A stretch of DNA of 64,000 nt, from positions 1-64,000 of the forward strand of contig CAVFFT010000027.1 of NCBI GenBank assembly GCA_963621885.1, written 5' to 3'. Positions 44,663 to 54,185 of the stretch are shown here, piece by piece; position 1 is the stretch's first letter, and every line of letters begins with the position of its first letter. Made by a program: the position numbers and the translations under genes. Source of the DNA: UMGS1519 sp963621885 (GTDB taxonomy: Bacteria; Actinomycetota; Coriobacteriia; Coriobacteriales; Eggerthellaceae). A model generated the notes under the pieces. It ran no database searches. It had not been told where the DNA came from and saw only the letters and a list, made by a program, of their open reading frames with translations.

Positions 44663-46324
44663 TTGGCACGGCATGCAGCAAAGAATTCGCCGTCTTGGGA
44701 CGACCGGGCAAACGAAAGCGACGACTGGGGCTATCCGGCGGTTGACGACGCGCGACATGGTGCGCATGCTGGTTCGCATGCGGCTCCCTCGTCGAAGTCG
44801 GCGCATGATTCCGGATACGGCGCGCATGCGGCCGCTTCGTCATATCAGGCGGACGATTTCGGGCGCGGAGCCCATGCGGCGGCCCCATCGCGCACGACAT
44901 ATGATTCTGAATACGGAACGCATGCGGCGGCAGCCAATCCCTATCATGCGGATACGTCGGGATACGATGCGTATGGTTCCGCGAGCCAGGCGTATTCAGC
45001 TCCCGCATCAGGATATGGCGCGCATGATTCCGCGAGCCAGCCGTATTCTCCCGATGCATCGTCGTATTCCGCGGAGAACTATTCCCGCGCTTCCCGGGGT
45101 GGTCGTCGTGGCAACGGAAAGCGCGCGGGCAATGTGGTGAAAATGGTTCTGGGCGTGCTCGTTGCCCTTATCGCCATCTTGATCATCGCGGTGTTCGCGT
45201 ATGCGACCGTCTTCGACCAGCATACGCATGCGAATCTTTCCTCCTCGACGGACGAGCTCGCAAACGTGCTCACCTCCGCGAGCGACCAGGACACGGAGCC
45301 CTATTACGTGCTCCTCCTCGGGTCCGACTGGCGCGAGAATTCAGGCACGAGCGACAAAGAGGAAATGAGCGGCGACAATCAGCGCGCCGATGTCATCATC
45401 CTGGCAAGGCTCGATCCCACGAACAAGCAGGTGACGCTTGTGTCGGTGCCGCGTGACACGCGCTGGGAATACAACGGCACCACCTACAAGATCAACGAGG
45501 CCTACAACATCGGCGGCGCGGCGCTCGAGGCGCAGGCCGTTTCGGAGCTGGTGGGCGTTTCGATTTCTCATACGGTCGAGATGCATTTCTCCGGCCTGGA
45601 AGAGCTGGTTGACGCGCTGGGTGGCGTCGAGGTTGACGTTCCCAAGACCATCGAGTACAAGGACGCGCTGACCGGGGAAAAGGTCACGGTCGAAGAGGGC
45701 ACGCAGCTTCTGAATGGCCAGGAGGCGCAGATTTTCGCACGCGTACGTAAGTCCTATGACACCGACAATCAGGACCAGACGCGGCAGGGCAATGTGCGTA
45801 CGCTCGTGCTGGCCATCGTCGATACGATGCGTGATAAATCTCCGCTTGAATGGCCCGGCTTGGGCCTGAAGGTGGCGGATTGCCTCGGTACCGACATGTC
45901 GTTCTTCGATTTCGTGAGCATCGCCGCCCATTTTATGAGCGGGAAGATGACCCTCTATTCGGGCACGGGTCCCGCCGATGGCGAGATTGATGATGCTGCG
46001 GGTGGCTTGTGGCTGTGCTACAAGAACACCGCAGGATGGAAGGCCGTCATGGATGTGGTCGATGCCGGCGGCGACCCATCGGATATTGACGCGGATACCT
46101 ATCCGACCGACGCCGAATCGACGACGGCGGTGCCGGCGGGCGCCTATGACGAATACGGCAACTACCTGGGCGAGAATGCCGGTTACTACGATGAGTATGG
46201 CAACTACGTGGGCACGGTGGAAACCGATGCCGGCTCGACCGCGGCAGGCTATTACGACGAGTACGGGAACTACGTGGGTGAGAGTACCGGTTATTACGAC
46301 GAATACGGCAACTACATCGAGTAG
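44663..46324 (+). CDS. LCP (LytR-CpsA-Psr) ligase with repeat-rich ends
   Basis: A 553-residue membrane protein. The first 145 residues form a cytosolic low-complexity head rich in Tyr, His, Ala and Ser, with YGAHA-type repeats. One helix (about 157-183) leads to the external LCP domain (about 210-400), with LLLGSDWRE, RADVIILARLDP, SVPRDTRW and INEAYNIGG. The tail has four YDEYGNY repeats (about 494-553). LCP enzymes move glycopolymers from undecaprenyl phosphate to peptidoglycan. The start is TTG with GAGGAGG 5 nt upstream. The head and tail are unusual for the family. Confidence 0.92.
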   Translation: MARHAAKNSPSWDDRANESDDWGYPAVDDARHGAHAGSHAAPSSKSAHDSGYGAHAAASSYQADDFGRGAHAAAPSRTTYDSEYGTHAAAANPYHADTSGYDAYGSASQAYSAPASGYGAHDSASQPYSPDASSYSAENYSRASRGGRRGNGKRAGNVVKMVLGVLVALIAILIIAVFAYATVFDQHTHANLSSSTDELANVLTSASDQDTEPYYVLLLGSDWRENSGTSDKEEMSGDNQRADVIILARLDPTNKQVTLVSVPRDTRWEYNGTTYKINEAYNIGGAALEAQAVSELVGVSISHTVEMHFSGLEELVDALGGVEVDVPKTIEYKDALTGEKVTVEEGTQLLNGQEAQIFARVRKSYDTDNQDQTRQGNVRTLVLAIVDTMRDKSPLEWPGLGLKVADCLGTDMSFFDFVSIAAHFMSGKMTLYSGTGPADGEIDDAAGGLWLCYKNTAGWKAVMDVVDAGGDPSDIDADTYPTDAESTTAVPAGAYDEYGNYLGENAGYYDEYGNYVGTVETDAGSTAAGYYDEYGNYVGESTGYYDEYGNYIE

Positions 46325-46435
46325 ACCCCGCGTTGTCGCTCGCTTGAAGATTTTGAGCTATCGATCCGGTTCCGCTTGAAAACATGAGTCAAGCGGTCAA
46401 CATGAGAGACAGAGAAACTCTACCGGGGAGGTATC

Positions 46436-47407
46436 GTGAAGAAGATTATTCTGGCGCTGCTCACGGTGGCATGCTGTTTTGCCTTGTGCTTTGTTCTTGC
46501 GGGGTGCCAGAATGGCAACGCGACGGACGCATCGGAAAACAATCTGCAGCCTGAAGCGACCGACAAGCCCGATGAGGAAGCCAAGACCTTTTCGAACAAG
46601 CCTTTCTATGCGCTTATCGTTGGCAACGACACCCGCAATGGCACGAAGGACGAAGGCAAGGGCAAGCATGGTTCCGACGGCCATCAGCGCTCCGATACGA
46701 TGATGCTGGTGCGTGTCGATCCGAAGAAGTATCTCATCACGATTGTCTCCATTCCGCGCGATACGCAGACGACCATCGATGGCGAGACCTGCAAGATCAA
46801 CGAGGCCTACAACCGTGGCGGCATCAAGGGCTCGGTTGCGAAGGTTGAAGAATACACCGGCGTGAACATCAAGTACTACTTCGATGTGTCCTTCGCCGAG
46901 TTCGCGGAGCTTGTCGATGCCCTGGACGGCGTTGATGTGAATGTGCCGGTGAACATGACTTTCAGAGACATCCTGAATGGCGGCAAGATTACGCTCGAGG
47001 CGGGCGAACAGCATCTGGAGGGCAATGAGGCGCTTGTGTTTGCTCGCGTGCGCAAGGTCTTCCAGGAGATGGACTCCTCGCGTCAGTATGACGACCGCAG
47101 CATCGTCGTCTCGCTTATCCAGAAGGCGCTCGATAACCCCTCTGACGTGGCAGGATACATCGACGATTTTGCCGACATCGTGCACACCAACATGTCGACC
47201 GAGAAGCTTGTCTATTACGTGAATCGCTTCGTTGAGCATTCGGATGACGTGAAATTCTACTCGGGTTCGTTCCCGGCTGATGGCGATATCGATGCGTCGA
47301 CCGGACTCTGGCTCGCTTGGTACAACCCGGACACCTGGAACGCGATCATGGATGTGGTTGACGACGGTGGCGACCCGAATGACGTTTACACCCCGCCGTT
47401 TGGCTAG
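46436..47407 (+). CDS. LCP-family lipoprotein
   Basis: A 323-residue protein with a lipoprotein signal ending LAGC, so it is probably lipid-anchored rather than anchored by a transmembrane helix as LCP proteins usually are. The LCP domain has LIVGNDTRNGT, RSDTMMLVRVDP, SIPRDTQTT and INEAYNRGG, then the conserved FARVRK. GTG with GGGGAGG upstream. It follows the larger LCP gene by 111 nt. Two LCP enzymes side by side suggest two polymers or two acceptor sites. Confidence 0.9.
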   Translation: MKKIILALLTVACCFALCFVLAGCQNGNATDASENNLQPEATDKPDEEAKTFSNKPFYALIVGNDTRNGTKDEGKGKHGSDGHQRSDTMMLVRVDPKKYLITIVSIPRDTQTTIDGETCKINEAYNRGGIKGSVAKVEEYTGVNIKYYFDVSFAEFAELVDALDGVDVNVPVNMTFRDILNGGKITLEAGEQHLEGNEALVFARVRKVFQEMDSSRQYDDRSIVVSLIQKALDNPSDVAGYIDDFADIVHTNMSTEKLVYYVNRFVEHSDDVKFYSGSFPADGDIDASTGLWLAWYNPDTWNAIMDVVDDGGDPNDVYTPPFG

Positions 47408-47460
47408 GATCTGCGCCAAGGCGTAAGGGTGGCGTAAAGCGAAATACGCGAATGGAAGAT

Positions 47461-47490
47461 GGGTGTCGGCTGTGCCGGCACCCATTCTTT
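47461..47490 (+). terminator. Intrinsic terminator after the LCP genes
   Basis: GGGTGTCGGC (47461-47470) pairs with GCCGGCACCC (47474-47483) around a TGT loop, with a short T-rich tail (ATTCTTT). It ends the glf/LCP transcripts. The 180 bp beyond it, up to 47664, hold no supported gene. Confidence 0.75.
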
Positions 47491-47664
47491 GTCTCGAGTT
47501 GGGTTGGTTTCCCGCATGGGTCGACGCGTCTTGCGGTGGGTGTCAGGTTGCCTTTTTCGTGCCATGAACGTGGCGCTGCGGGCCTGATAAGGGGGATGGC
47601 AAAACGGCTATTCCCGTTTGGCGAAGGCGAGCATTCCTATTCCCTATGTGAGTCGAATCTCGCA

Positions 47665-48948
47665 CTATTTCGCTTCCTCAACGCGTGCGAGCGCGAAATC
47701 GAGGATGCGCTCAGCCGAGCCCGGCTTGCAGGCGGAAAGTGTCGTTCCTACGAAGGCATCCCGTTCGGCAGTGGGGTAGTTCTGCGCGTGGGCGCCGCCC
47801 TGGAAGCTGCTTTCAAGGAAATCGAGCAAGCCCTGGGCGTTTTCGACGCACAGGCCCGGTGACAGCTTCTCCGGGTCGGTCGCGAGACCGGGGGATGTGC
47901 GGTACTCATCGATGTCGGGAACGTAGAAGGCGAACGGCAAATCGAGAAGAGCCGCGTCGTACACAATGGAAGAGTAGTCGGTGACCAGCAGCGAGGCGCA
48001 GCGGAGGAAGTCGCGCGTTGTCGCCCGGATGCCCGTGCCTTCGATATTCACGGGATGCAATGACCAGATGAATTTATAGTTTTGCGACCGCGGATCTTGC
48101 TCCAGATCCTGCTTGAGCTTCTCGAAGAGGTCGTCGCCATTCTTCCGCTTGAGTGTGGGCGCGTACACGATGACGGGCTTGTCGCAGTCCTTAAGCCAGG
48201 GATAGGCGGCATAGGCGCGGGCAAGTGACGCGTCGGGCGCATCGTAGAGCTCGTCAAACGAGGGATGGCCGAGCGGCACGACGCGTTCAGCCGGATAGCC
48301 GAAAGCCTCGGCGAAGCCCTCTCGCGCTCCGTCGCCGCTGCAGGCGATCCACGAGTAGTTGGCATGCATATGGAAGATGCGCGCGTCCTCGCGGCTTCTG
48401 CCTTCCGGCGTGCCAAGCGCCTCAAAGCCAAAGTTCTTGAAGTGGCCGGCCGCATGCCACACCTGCATCACGATGGGCTGGCGTGGGAAGCGGCTGTTCG
48501 GCGTCGTTCTTGAGGCTGTATCGGCGGATTCGCCGTTCGTGTAAGAAGCACCGCCTGCGGTTGCGATATTCGCCGCTTCTTCCTGCGTAGACTTGACCGC
48601 GCAAGAAACGTCGCTCGTGGTGTCGCATTCCATATCAAGGAGGCTGAGTGCCGGATTGTAGCCTTCGACAAAGCAGAGGCGGCAGCGGGCAAGGGCTCGC
48701 ACATCGCCGAACATGCGCGCCACCAGTTCCGCGGCACCACTCAGGCCGCCTTTCACCATTTTGATGCGCTGCTCTATCTCCCATCCGCCGACGTATTGTG
48801 CTTCGCGGGACAGCAGCGCGAAATCGGTGCTGAGCGAATTCGATTGGCGGGAAAGGAAAAGGATGCGGTTTTCACGTGGGCGACGGCAGCAGAGCCGATA
48901 CCAGGCGTTCAGCATCAGGGCAAGCAGGCGGACAAGAATGGATTTCAA
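47665..48948 (-). CDS. CDP-glycerol/ribitol glycerophosphotransferase-like (TagB/TagF family)
   Basis: About 427 residues, GT-B fold. Typical blocks: VMQVWHAAGHFKNFGFEALG, VVPLGHPSFDELY, VIVYAPTLKRKNGDD, FIWSLHPVN and SLLVTDYSSIVYDAALLDLPFAFYVPD. Such enzymes add glycerol- or ribitol-phosphate to a lipid-linked acceptor. The TTG at 48948 has GGAAGG just upstream. The frame stays open to 49179, but that part runs through intergenic repeats and is probably not translated. It faces away from the exporter operon that begins at 49249. Confidence 0.88.
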   Translation of the reverse strand: MKSILVRLLALMLNAWYRLCCRRPRENRILFLSRQSNSLSTDFALLSREAQYVGGWEIEQRIKMVKGGLSGAAELVARMFGDVRALARCRLCFVEGYNPALSLLDMECDTTSDVSCAVKSTQEEAANIATAGGASYTNGESADTASRTTPNSRFPRQPIVMQVWHAAGHFKNFGFEALGTPEGRSREDARIFHMHANYSWIACSGDGAREGFAEAFGYPAERVVPLGHPSFDELYDAPDASLARAYAAYPWLKDCDKPVIVYAPTLKRKNGDDLFEKLKQDLEQDPRSQNYKFIWSLHPVNIEGTGIRATTRDFLRCASLLVTDYSSIVYDAALLDLPFAFYVPDIDEYRTSPGLATDPEKLSPGLCVENAQGLLDFLESSFQGGAHAQNYPTAERDAFVGTTLSACKPGSAERILDFALARVEEAK

Positions 48949-49065
48949 GGGATGCCTTCCAAAGCGGGTGGTTGAGTGGTTGTTTGGCGCTATTATAACC
49001 GGGCTTTGCCGGGCGAGAGCACGCCCGCCGAGCCGCCTTGTGAGCCCGGGCGCTGGAGGCGGTAT

Positions 49066-49197
49066 ATGGTCTGCACTCGCGAGTGGCATTGAGCGTATGT
49101 CGGTCGCGCTCGCGGGTGGCGCGAAACATGTGCCGGCCACGCGTACGAGTGGTGTGTGACATATGCCGGCCACGCGCACGACACGGGAACATAACGG
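49066..49197. repeat. Degenerate 31-35-bp tandem repeat
   Basis: Four ATG[GT]-led units start at 49066, 49097, 49128 and 49163. The last two share TGCCGGCCACGCG. The array lies directly upstream of the teichoic acid export operon and partly overlaps the open 5' extension of the glycerophosphotransferase frame. A -10-like TAGAAT follows at 49206. Confidence 0.6.
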
Positions 49198-49248
49198 GGC
49201 TATGATAGAATCATTCGGTTAAATTCCGTCAAGAATGAGGTTGGCGAT

Positions 49249-50064
49249 TTGTTCCAGACACTCAAAACGATAGTGAAAGACAACGCGGAGTGGAGCAATC
49301 AGATTGCACGACTCGCGCGGTTTGAGCTGATAAAGAAGAGCCGCGGCGCGATTCTTTCCTGGGCATGGTTCTTCATCAAGCCCGCCATCTACGTCTTCTG
49401 CTTCTGGTTTGCTCTTGACGTGGGACTTCGTGGCGCGGGCGCGACCGTGACAGACGGAGTGCCCTACATCCTCTGGCTTTCCTCGGGCATCATCCCCTGG
49501 TTCTTCATGCAGGAGATGATGGGCGGCGGCAGCGATGTCCTGCATAAGTTCTCCTATCTGGTGAAGAAGATCAAATTCCCTCTTTCGGGCATTTCGACCA
49601 TCTTTGTCGGTGCGGAGATGATTGTGCAGCTCATGCTGCAAGTTGCGCTTTTTATCATGTATTTCATCTGCGGGATGAGCTTCGACGTCTATCTCCTGCA
49701 GGTGCCTTTGGCGCTGCTGCTGATGTTCATCTTCTGGGATCTGTTCTCGATCCTCTTTTCGCAGATCACCGCCTTCTCCAAGGATGTGGCGAATCTGACG
49801 AAGGCCCTTTCGACGCCGTTCTTCTGGCTGTCGGGCGTCATCTTCAACGTCCAGTCCATTCCGATTGATTGGATTCAGACGCTCATGCAATACAACCCCG
49901 TTACCTTCTTCTGCACGGTGTTCCGCTACGCCTTCTGCGACAAGATCTGGTTCTGGGAAGACCCGGGTCTGTGCAGCGGTTTCGCCGTTGTCTTTGTGGT
50001 TACCTTTTTTGCTGCGCTGTTTGTGTACAAGCGCCTGAATCAGGAGGTGGCCGATGTCCTCTAA
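49249..50064 (+). CDS. Polymer exporter permease, TagG-like
   Basis: A 271-residue ABC-2 type permease with six hydrophobic helices and the N-terminal amphipathic ELIKKSRGAILSWAWFFIKP typical of teichoic acid and O-antigen exporters. It carries lipid-linked polymer across the membrane with the ATPase encoded next. TTG start with GAGG 9 nt upstream. Its end overlaps the ATPase gene by 11 nt. Confidence 0.9.
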   Translation: MFQTLKTIVKDNAEWSNQIARLARFELIKKSRGAILSWAWFFIKPAIYVFCFWFALDVGLRGAGATVTDGVPYILWLSSGIIPWFFMQEMMGGGSDVLHKFSYLVKKIKFPLSGISTIFVGAEMIVQLMLQVALFIMYFICGMSFDVYLLQVPLALLLMFIFWDLFSILFSQITAFSKDVANLTKALSTPFFWLSGVIFNVQSIPIDWIQTLMQYNPVTFFCTVFRYAFCDKIWFWEDPGLCSGFAVVFVVTFFAALFVYKRLNQEVADVL

Positions 50065-50845
50065 ACCATCTATTCTGGCCGATGCGAAAGATCTGCATAA
50101 GACCAGCGTAAGCGACCAGGTGATGATTCGCTTCACCGATGTGACGAAGCGCTATCGCCTCTATAAGAACGACCGCGGCCGTTTCCTCGGCATGTTCGGC
50201 ATCCGGCCGAAAAAGCTGTATCTGGGCGAGGTCGAGGCGAACAGCCACTTGAGCTTCGAGATTCGCAAAGGCGAGGCGGTGGCCTTCATCGGCCATAATG
50301 GCGCTGGCAAGAGCACCGCGCTGAAAATGATTACGGGCGTGGTGTATCCGACTGATGGAAACATCGAGGTCAACGGCCGTGTTTCCGCACTGCTCGAATT
50401 GAACGCCGGCTTCGACAACAAGCTGACCGGTCGCGAGAACATCGCCCTGCGTGCCCAGATCATGGGCCTCGACAAGGACGAATTCGCACGCCTCGAGCCG
50501 GAAATCATCGAGTTTGCCGACCTGGGCCTGTATATCGATCAGCCGATGCGCTCATATTCGAGCGGCATGCGTTCGCGCCTGGGCTTCGCGTTCGCGGTTT
50601 CCACCGACCCCGAGATTCTTGTCGTCGACGAGGCGCTTTCGGTGGGCGACAAGGCTTTCAAGAACAAATGCCTCAAGCGCATCCGCCAGATCATGATGGA
50701 TGAAAACGTCACTGTTCTTTTCGTAACGCATGCGAGCGCGACGGCTCAGGAGTTTTGCAGTCGCGGTATTGTGCTTGACAAGGGCAAGAAAGTGTACGAT
50801 GGCGACATCGATTCGGCGATTGAATTCTATGAGACGAAGTACTAG
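50054..50845 (+). CDS. Polymer exporter ATPase, TagH-like
   Basis: A 263-residue ABC ATPase with Walker A GHNGAGKST, the export-type block RVSALLELNAGFDNKLTGRENI, signature YSSGMRSRLGFAFA and Walker B EILVVDEALSVGD. It lacks the C-terminal carbohydrate-binding domain found in some Wzt proteins, so substrate choice probably lies elsewhere. It is coupled to the permease gene by overlap. Confidence 0.93.
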   Translation: MSSKPSILADAKDLHKTSVSDQVMIRFTDVTKRYRLYKNDRGRFLGMFGIRPKKLYLGEVEANSHLSFEIRKGEAVAFIGHNGAGKSTALKMITGVVYPTDGNIEVNGRVSALLELNAGFDNKLTGRENIALRAQIMGLDKDEFARLEPEIIEFADLGLYIDQPMRSYSSGMRSRLGFAFAVSTDPEILVVDEALSVGDKAFKNKCLKRIRQIMMDENVTVLFVTHASATAQEFCSRGIVLDKGKKVYDGDIDSAIEFYETKY

Positions 50846-50854
50846 GAGCGGCTT

Positions 50855-51583
50855 ATGAGCAAGGTCTATGCGGCAATACTCGCTGGCGGTTCGGGAACGC
50901 GCATGGGAAATCCCGACAAGCCGAAGCAGTTTTGGATGATGGGCGACAAGCCGGTCATCGTCCATACGGTGGAGAAGTTCTGCCTGGTAGACGCCTTTGA
51001 CAAGGTGATCGTGCTGCCGCCCGCAAGCTGGATTCAGCAGACGCGTGACATCCTTGCCCGTTGCCTGCCGGCGTTCCAGGACAAAATCGTGCTGGTCGCC
51101 GGTGGCGCCGAGCGCAATGACACCATCATGAACGCGATTTCCCATATCGAGGACACTTATGGCCTCGCCGATGATGACATCATCGTGACTCACGACGCGG
51201 TGCGTCCCTTCGTGAGCTTCCGCGTTATCGAGGAGAACATCGCATACGCTCGTGAATACGGCGCGGTCGATACTGCGATTCCCGCGACGGACACCATCGT
51301 GCAGAGTCTTGACGGGAAGATCATCACGAGCATCCCCCAGCGTTCCGAATACTATCAGGGACAGACGCCGCAGTCGTTTAACGCCTGCCGCTTGAAGCGC
51401 CTCTTCGAGGAACTGACGGACGAAGAGAAGGCGACGCTTACCGACGCCTGCAAGATTCTCGTGCTGAAGGGCGAGCAAGTGGCGATGGTGCGCGGCGACG
51501 TGGGAAACATGAAGCTCACCTACACGAGCGACATGCGCATTGCCCGCGCGATGGCCGAGGACGAGGGCGAGTCCCATGTATAA
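50855..51583 (+). CDS. tarI: D-ribitol-5-phosphate cytidylyltransferase (TarI-like)
   Basis: A 242-residue IspD/TarI family enzyme: AAILAGGSGTRMG...PKQF at the N-terminus, HDAVRPFVS and the C-terminal LTYTSDMRIARAM. IspD itself is similar, but the next gene is a TarJ-like reductase that makes the substrate, so CDP-ribitol synthesis is the better reading. Ten nt after the ATPase gene; its end overlaps tarJ by 8 nt. Confidence 0.88.
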   Translation: MSKVYAAILAGGSGTRMGNPDKPKQFWMMGDKPVIVHTVEKFCLVDAFDKVIVLPPASWIQQTRDILARCLPAFQDKIVLVAGGAERNDTIMNAISHIEDTYGLADDDIIVTHDAVRPFVSFRVIEENIAYAREYGAVDTAIPATDTIVQSLDGKIITSIPQRSEYYQGQTPQSFNACRLKRLFEELTDEEKATLTDACKILVLKGEQVAMVRGDVGNMKLTYTSDMRIARAMAEDEGESHV

Positions 51584-52601
51584 CCGGATTTACCGCCTGG
51601 TTGAGGCGCATACCATCGAGCCAGTCTACGAGGAAGTGGAGCTTGGCCATGGCGAGGTGGTCGTACGTCCGACCCATCTTTCCATTTGCAATGCCGACCA
51701 GCGCTATTACCAGGGGAATCGTTCTGCCCATGTCATGGCGAAAAAGCTTCCCATGGCGCTTATCCACGAAGGCATAGGCCGCGTCGTTTTCGATGCGCAA
51801 GGGGAATTCGCGCCGGGCACGTCCGTTGTGATGCTTCCCAATGATCCGGTGGAGGAAGACCCGATTATCGCCGAGAACTATCTGCGTTCAAGCCATTTTG
51901 CCGGTTCGGGCTTCGATGGCTTCATGCAGGAGCTCTGCGTTCTGCCGCGCCGCCGGGTGCTGGCCCTTCCTGAAGGGCTCGACCCGCATGTGGCGGCATT
52001 CACCGAGCTGGTGAGCGTCGCGGTCCACACCATCACCCGTTTCGATTCCATCGCGCATGAACGCCGCGGCGAGATCGGCGTTTGGGGAGATGGCAACGTG
52101 GGCTTCATCGTGAGCCTGATGTTGCGTCTGATGTTCCCCGAAGCGCGCATTCATGTGATTGGCCGCAACGCCTACAAGCTTGCGGATTTCACCTTTGTGT
52201 CTGACACCTGGCTGAGCGCCGCGCTGCCCGATTCTCTCATGTTCGACCACGCTTTCGAATGCTGCGGGGGAGAGGGTTCCGCCTCCGCGATTGACCAGAT
52301 CATCGACCATATCCGTCCCGAAGGCGCCGTTGCGCTTATGGGCGTGTCGGAATATCCGGTGCCGATGAACACGCGCATGATTCTGGAAAAGGGTCTGCGG
52401 GTGTTCGGCAGCAGCCGCAGTGGGCGCGTCGATTTCGAGCGGACGCTTCAGCTGCATCGCGACAATCCGGAGATGGCCGAGTACCTGTCCGCGCTGGTTG
52501 GTGCGGTTGTGCCGGTGAGCAGCGTGAAGGATATCGCGACCGCGTTCGACACCGATATGCATAAGCCGATGGGCAAGACCATCATGGAATGGAACATGTA
52601 A
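51576..52601 (+). CDS. tarJ: Ribulose-5-phosphate reductase (TarJ-like)
   Basis: A 341-residue medium-chain dehydrogenase: zinc-site LSICNADQRYYQG, HEGIGRVVFD, and the cofactor-binding IGVWGDGNVGFIVSLML. TarJ reduces ribulose-5-phosphate to ribitol-5-phosphate with NADPH, and TarI then activates it. The order tarI-tarJ-tarL is the same as in ribitol teichoic acid loci of Staphylococcus and Bacillus. ATG 51576 lies inside tarI. Confidence 0.88.
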   Translation: MYNRIYRLVEAHTIEPVYEEVELGHGEVVVRPTHLSICNADQRYYQGNRSAHVMAKKLPMALIHEGIGRVVFDAQGEFAPGTSVVMLPNDPVEEDPIIAENYLRSSHFAGSGFDGFMQELCVLPRRRVLALPEGLDPHVAAFTELVSVAVHTITRFDSIAHERRGEIGVWGDGNVGFIVSLMLRLMFPEARIHVIGRNAYKLADFTFVSDTWLSAALPDSLMFDHAFECCGGEGSASAIDQIIDHIRPEGAVALMGVSEYPVPMNTRMILEKGLRVFGSSRSGRVDFERTLQLHRDNPEMAEYLSALVGAVVPVSSVKDIATAFDTDMHKPMGKTIMEWNM

Positions 52602-52613
52602 GAGGTTACGGAA

Positions 52614-53834
52614 TTGGCTGGTGAGTTTCGCATTCTGAAGCCGACGAGCGATCGCCATGGCTTGCGTCTTTTGGTGCATCGGTTGGGAAAAGACTTCTTG
52701 TGCGGTTGGCTGTATCCGCATATCTATCGGCGGAATTCCCACAAGCCGGTAAATCCGCGCAAGGTGCTTTTCGTCGAAAGCAAGCTGCGGGAGATGCCCG
52801 ATGCGTTCACGCTGGTATGGAATCAGCTTGAGAGCTCGGGAAATTACGATCTGCAGTACTTCCCACTGGGGGCGACGCATGTGAGCTTCATCCAGTACAC
52901 GCGCAATTGCGCGGCGCTGGTGAGGGAAATGGGCGATGCCGCCTATGTGTTCCTGTGCGACGCGAACGACATCGTGAGCTCGGTTCCCTTGCGGTCCGAG
53001 ACGAAGGTCGCGCAGCTCTGGCATGCGTGCGGTGCCTTCAAAAAGTGGGGCATGAGCACGGCCGACAAGAAATTCGGCGCCACGCGCAAGGGAATACTTC
53101 GTCATCCCTACTACAAGAATCTGAGCCTCGTCACCATATCCGCGCCGGATGTGGCTTGGGCCTATACCGAGGCGATGCATTTGGAAGACACGCCTGAAGT
53201 GGTAAAGCCGCTCGGTGTGAGCCGGACGGACGTCTTCTTCGACAAGGACTTCATTGCGAGCGCGCAGGATGCGGTACGGGATGCGCTGCCGGCAATCGCC
53301 GGTCGCAAGATCATTTTGTATGCGCCCACCTTCCGCGGTCACGTGCGTGGAGCCAAAGGTCCTGATGAGCTCGATATCGCGGCGATGCGCGCAGCGCTTG
53401 GCGACGAATACGCGCTCGTGATCAAGCATCATCCCTACGTGAAGACCCCGCCGGCGATTCCAGCAGGCTGCGAGGATTTTGCTTTCGACGTCACGCATGC
53501 GGGACTGCCTATCGATAAGCTGCTCACGAGTGCCGATGTCTGCATCACCGACTACTCGTCCATTGTGTTCGAGTATTCGCTTTTCGGGCGCCCCATCTGC
53601 TTCTTTGCGCCTGACATTGCCGATTACAACGATTGGCGCGGCTTCTACTACGACTATGACGAGCTGACGCCCGGTCCGGTTTTCAGCGAGACGGAGCCCC
53701 TCATCGCCTGGATGGAAGGGCTTGCCGCGGGCTTTGATTCCGCGGAGGTGGATGCTTTCCGTGAGCGCTTCATGGGCTCCTGCGATGGCAAGTCGACCGC
53801 GCGTATTTTGGAGTACCTCGGCATTTCCGCTTAA
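52614..53834 (+). CDS. Teichoic acid ribitol/glycerol phosphotransferase (TarL/TarF-like)
   Basis: A 406-residue GT-B fold enzyme: VAQLWHACGAFKKWGMST, KPLGVSRTDVFFD, IILYAPTFRGHVRG, LVIKHHPYVKT and DVCITDYSSIVFEYSLFGRPICFFAPD. It most likely polymerises ribitol-phosphate from the CDP-ribitol made by the two genes before it. TTG start with GAGG upstream. Membership of TarL against TarF cannot be settled by eye. It closes the exporter-tar operon, as a terminator follows. Confidence 0.88.
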   Translation: MAGEFRILKPTSDRHGLRLLVHRLGKDFLCGWLYPHIYRRNSHKPVNPRKVLFVESKLREMPDAFTLVWNQLESSGNYDLQYFPLGATHVSFIQYTRNCAALVREMGDAAYVFLCDANDIVSSVPLRSETKVAQLWHACGAFKKWGMSTADKKFGATRKGILRHPYYKNLSLVTISAPDVAWAYTEAMHLEDTPEVVKPLGVSRTDVFFDKDFIASAQDAVRDALPAIAGRKIILYAPTFRGHVRGAKGPDELDIAAMRAALGDEYALVIKHHPYVKTPPAIPAGCEDFAFDVTHAGLPIDKLLTSADVCITDYSSIVFEYSLFGRPICFFAPDIADYNDWRGFYYDYDELTPGPVFSETEPLIAWMEGLAAGFDSAEVDAFRERFMGSCDGKSTARILEYLGISA

Positions 53835-53866
53835 GGGAAGCGCCTTCGGACTGAACGTGAATGCTG

Positions 53867-53894
53867 GAGCGTCTCCGTTTGGAGACGCTCTTCT
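53867..53894 (+). terminator. Terminator of the exporter-tar operon
   Basis: GAGCGTCTCC (53867-53876), loop GTTT, GGAGACGCTC (53881-53890) and TTCT form a 10-bp intrinsic hairpin with a short T-rich tail, 32 nt after the stop. The remaining gap to 54185 is AT-richer towards the next gene and holds no supported gene. Confidence 0.78.
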
Positions 53895-54185
53895 GCTATT
53901 TGTGCTGGGTGCGTTTTCCATCATGTGCGGCGCTGCTTGCCAAGTCTACGATGCGCCAAATTGTCGTTTTGGAAACGGATGCGCATTGCGCGCGTTGTTC
54001 AGTTCGATTATCGCCATCATGCTATCCGGCCATCGAATGAGTCGGCGGGTGCAAATGCGCTCTTCAAGGTGAAGATTTCTCTATGTAAATAAATCGTCTT
54101 GGCCTGTGTGTTTTTGCCTTCCATACGCTATGGGAAGCCAGTACTTGCTAAGATAGATGGTCAAGTTAAAGCTGAAGGGAGAGAT

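Noticed and set aside
48949..49179. N-terminal extension of the glycerophosphotransferase
   Set aside because: The extra frame runs through the 31-35-bp repeats, and a TTG with GGAAGG at 48948 gives the family length.
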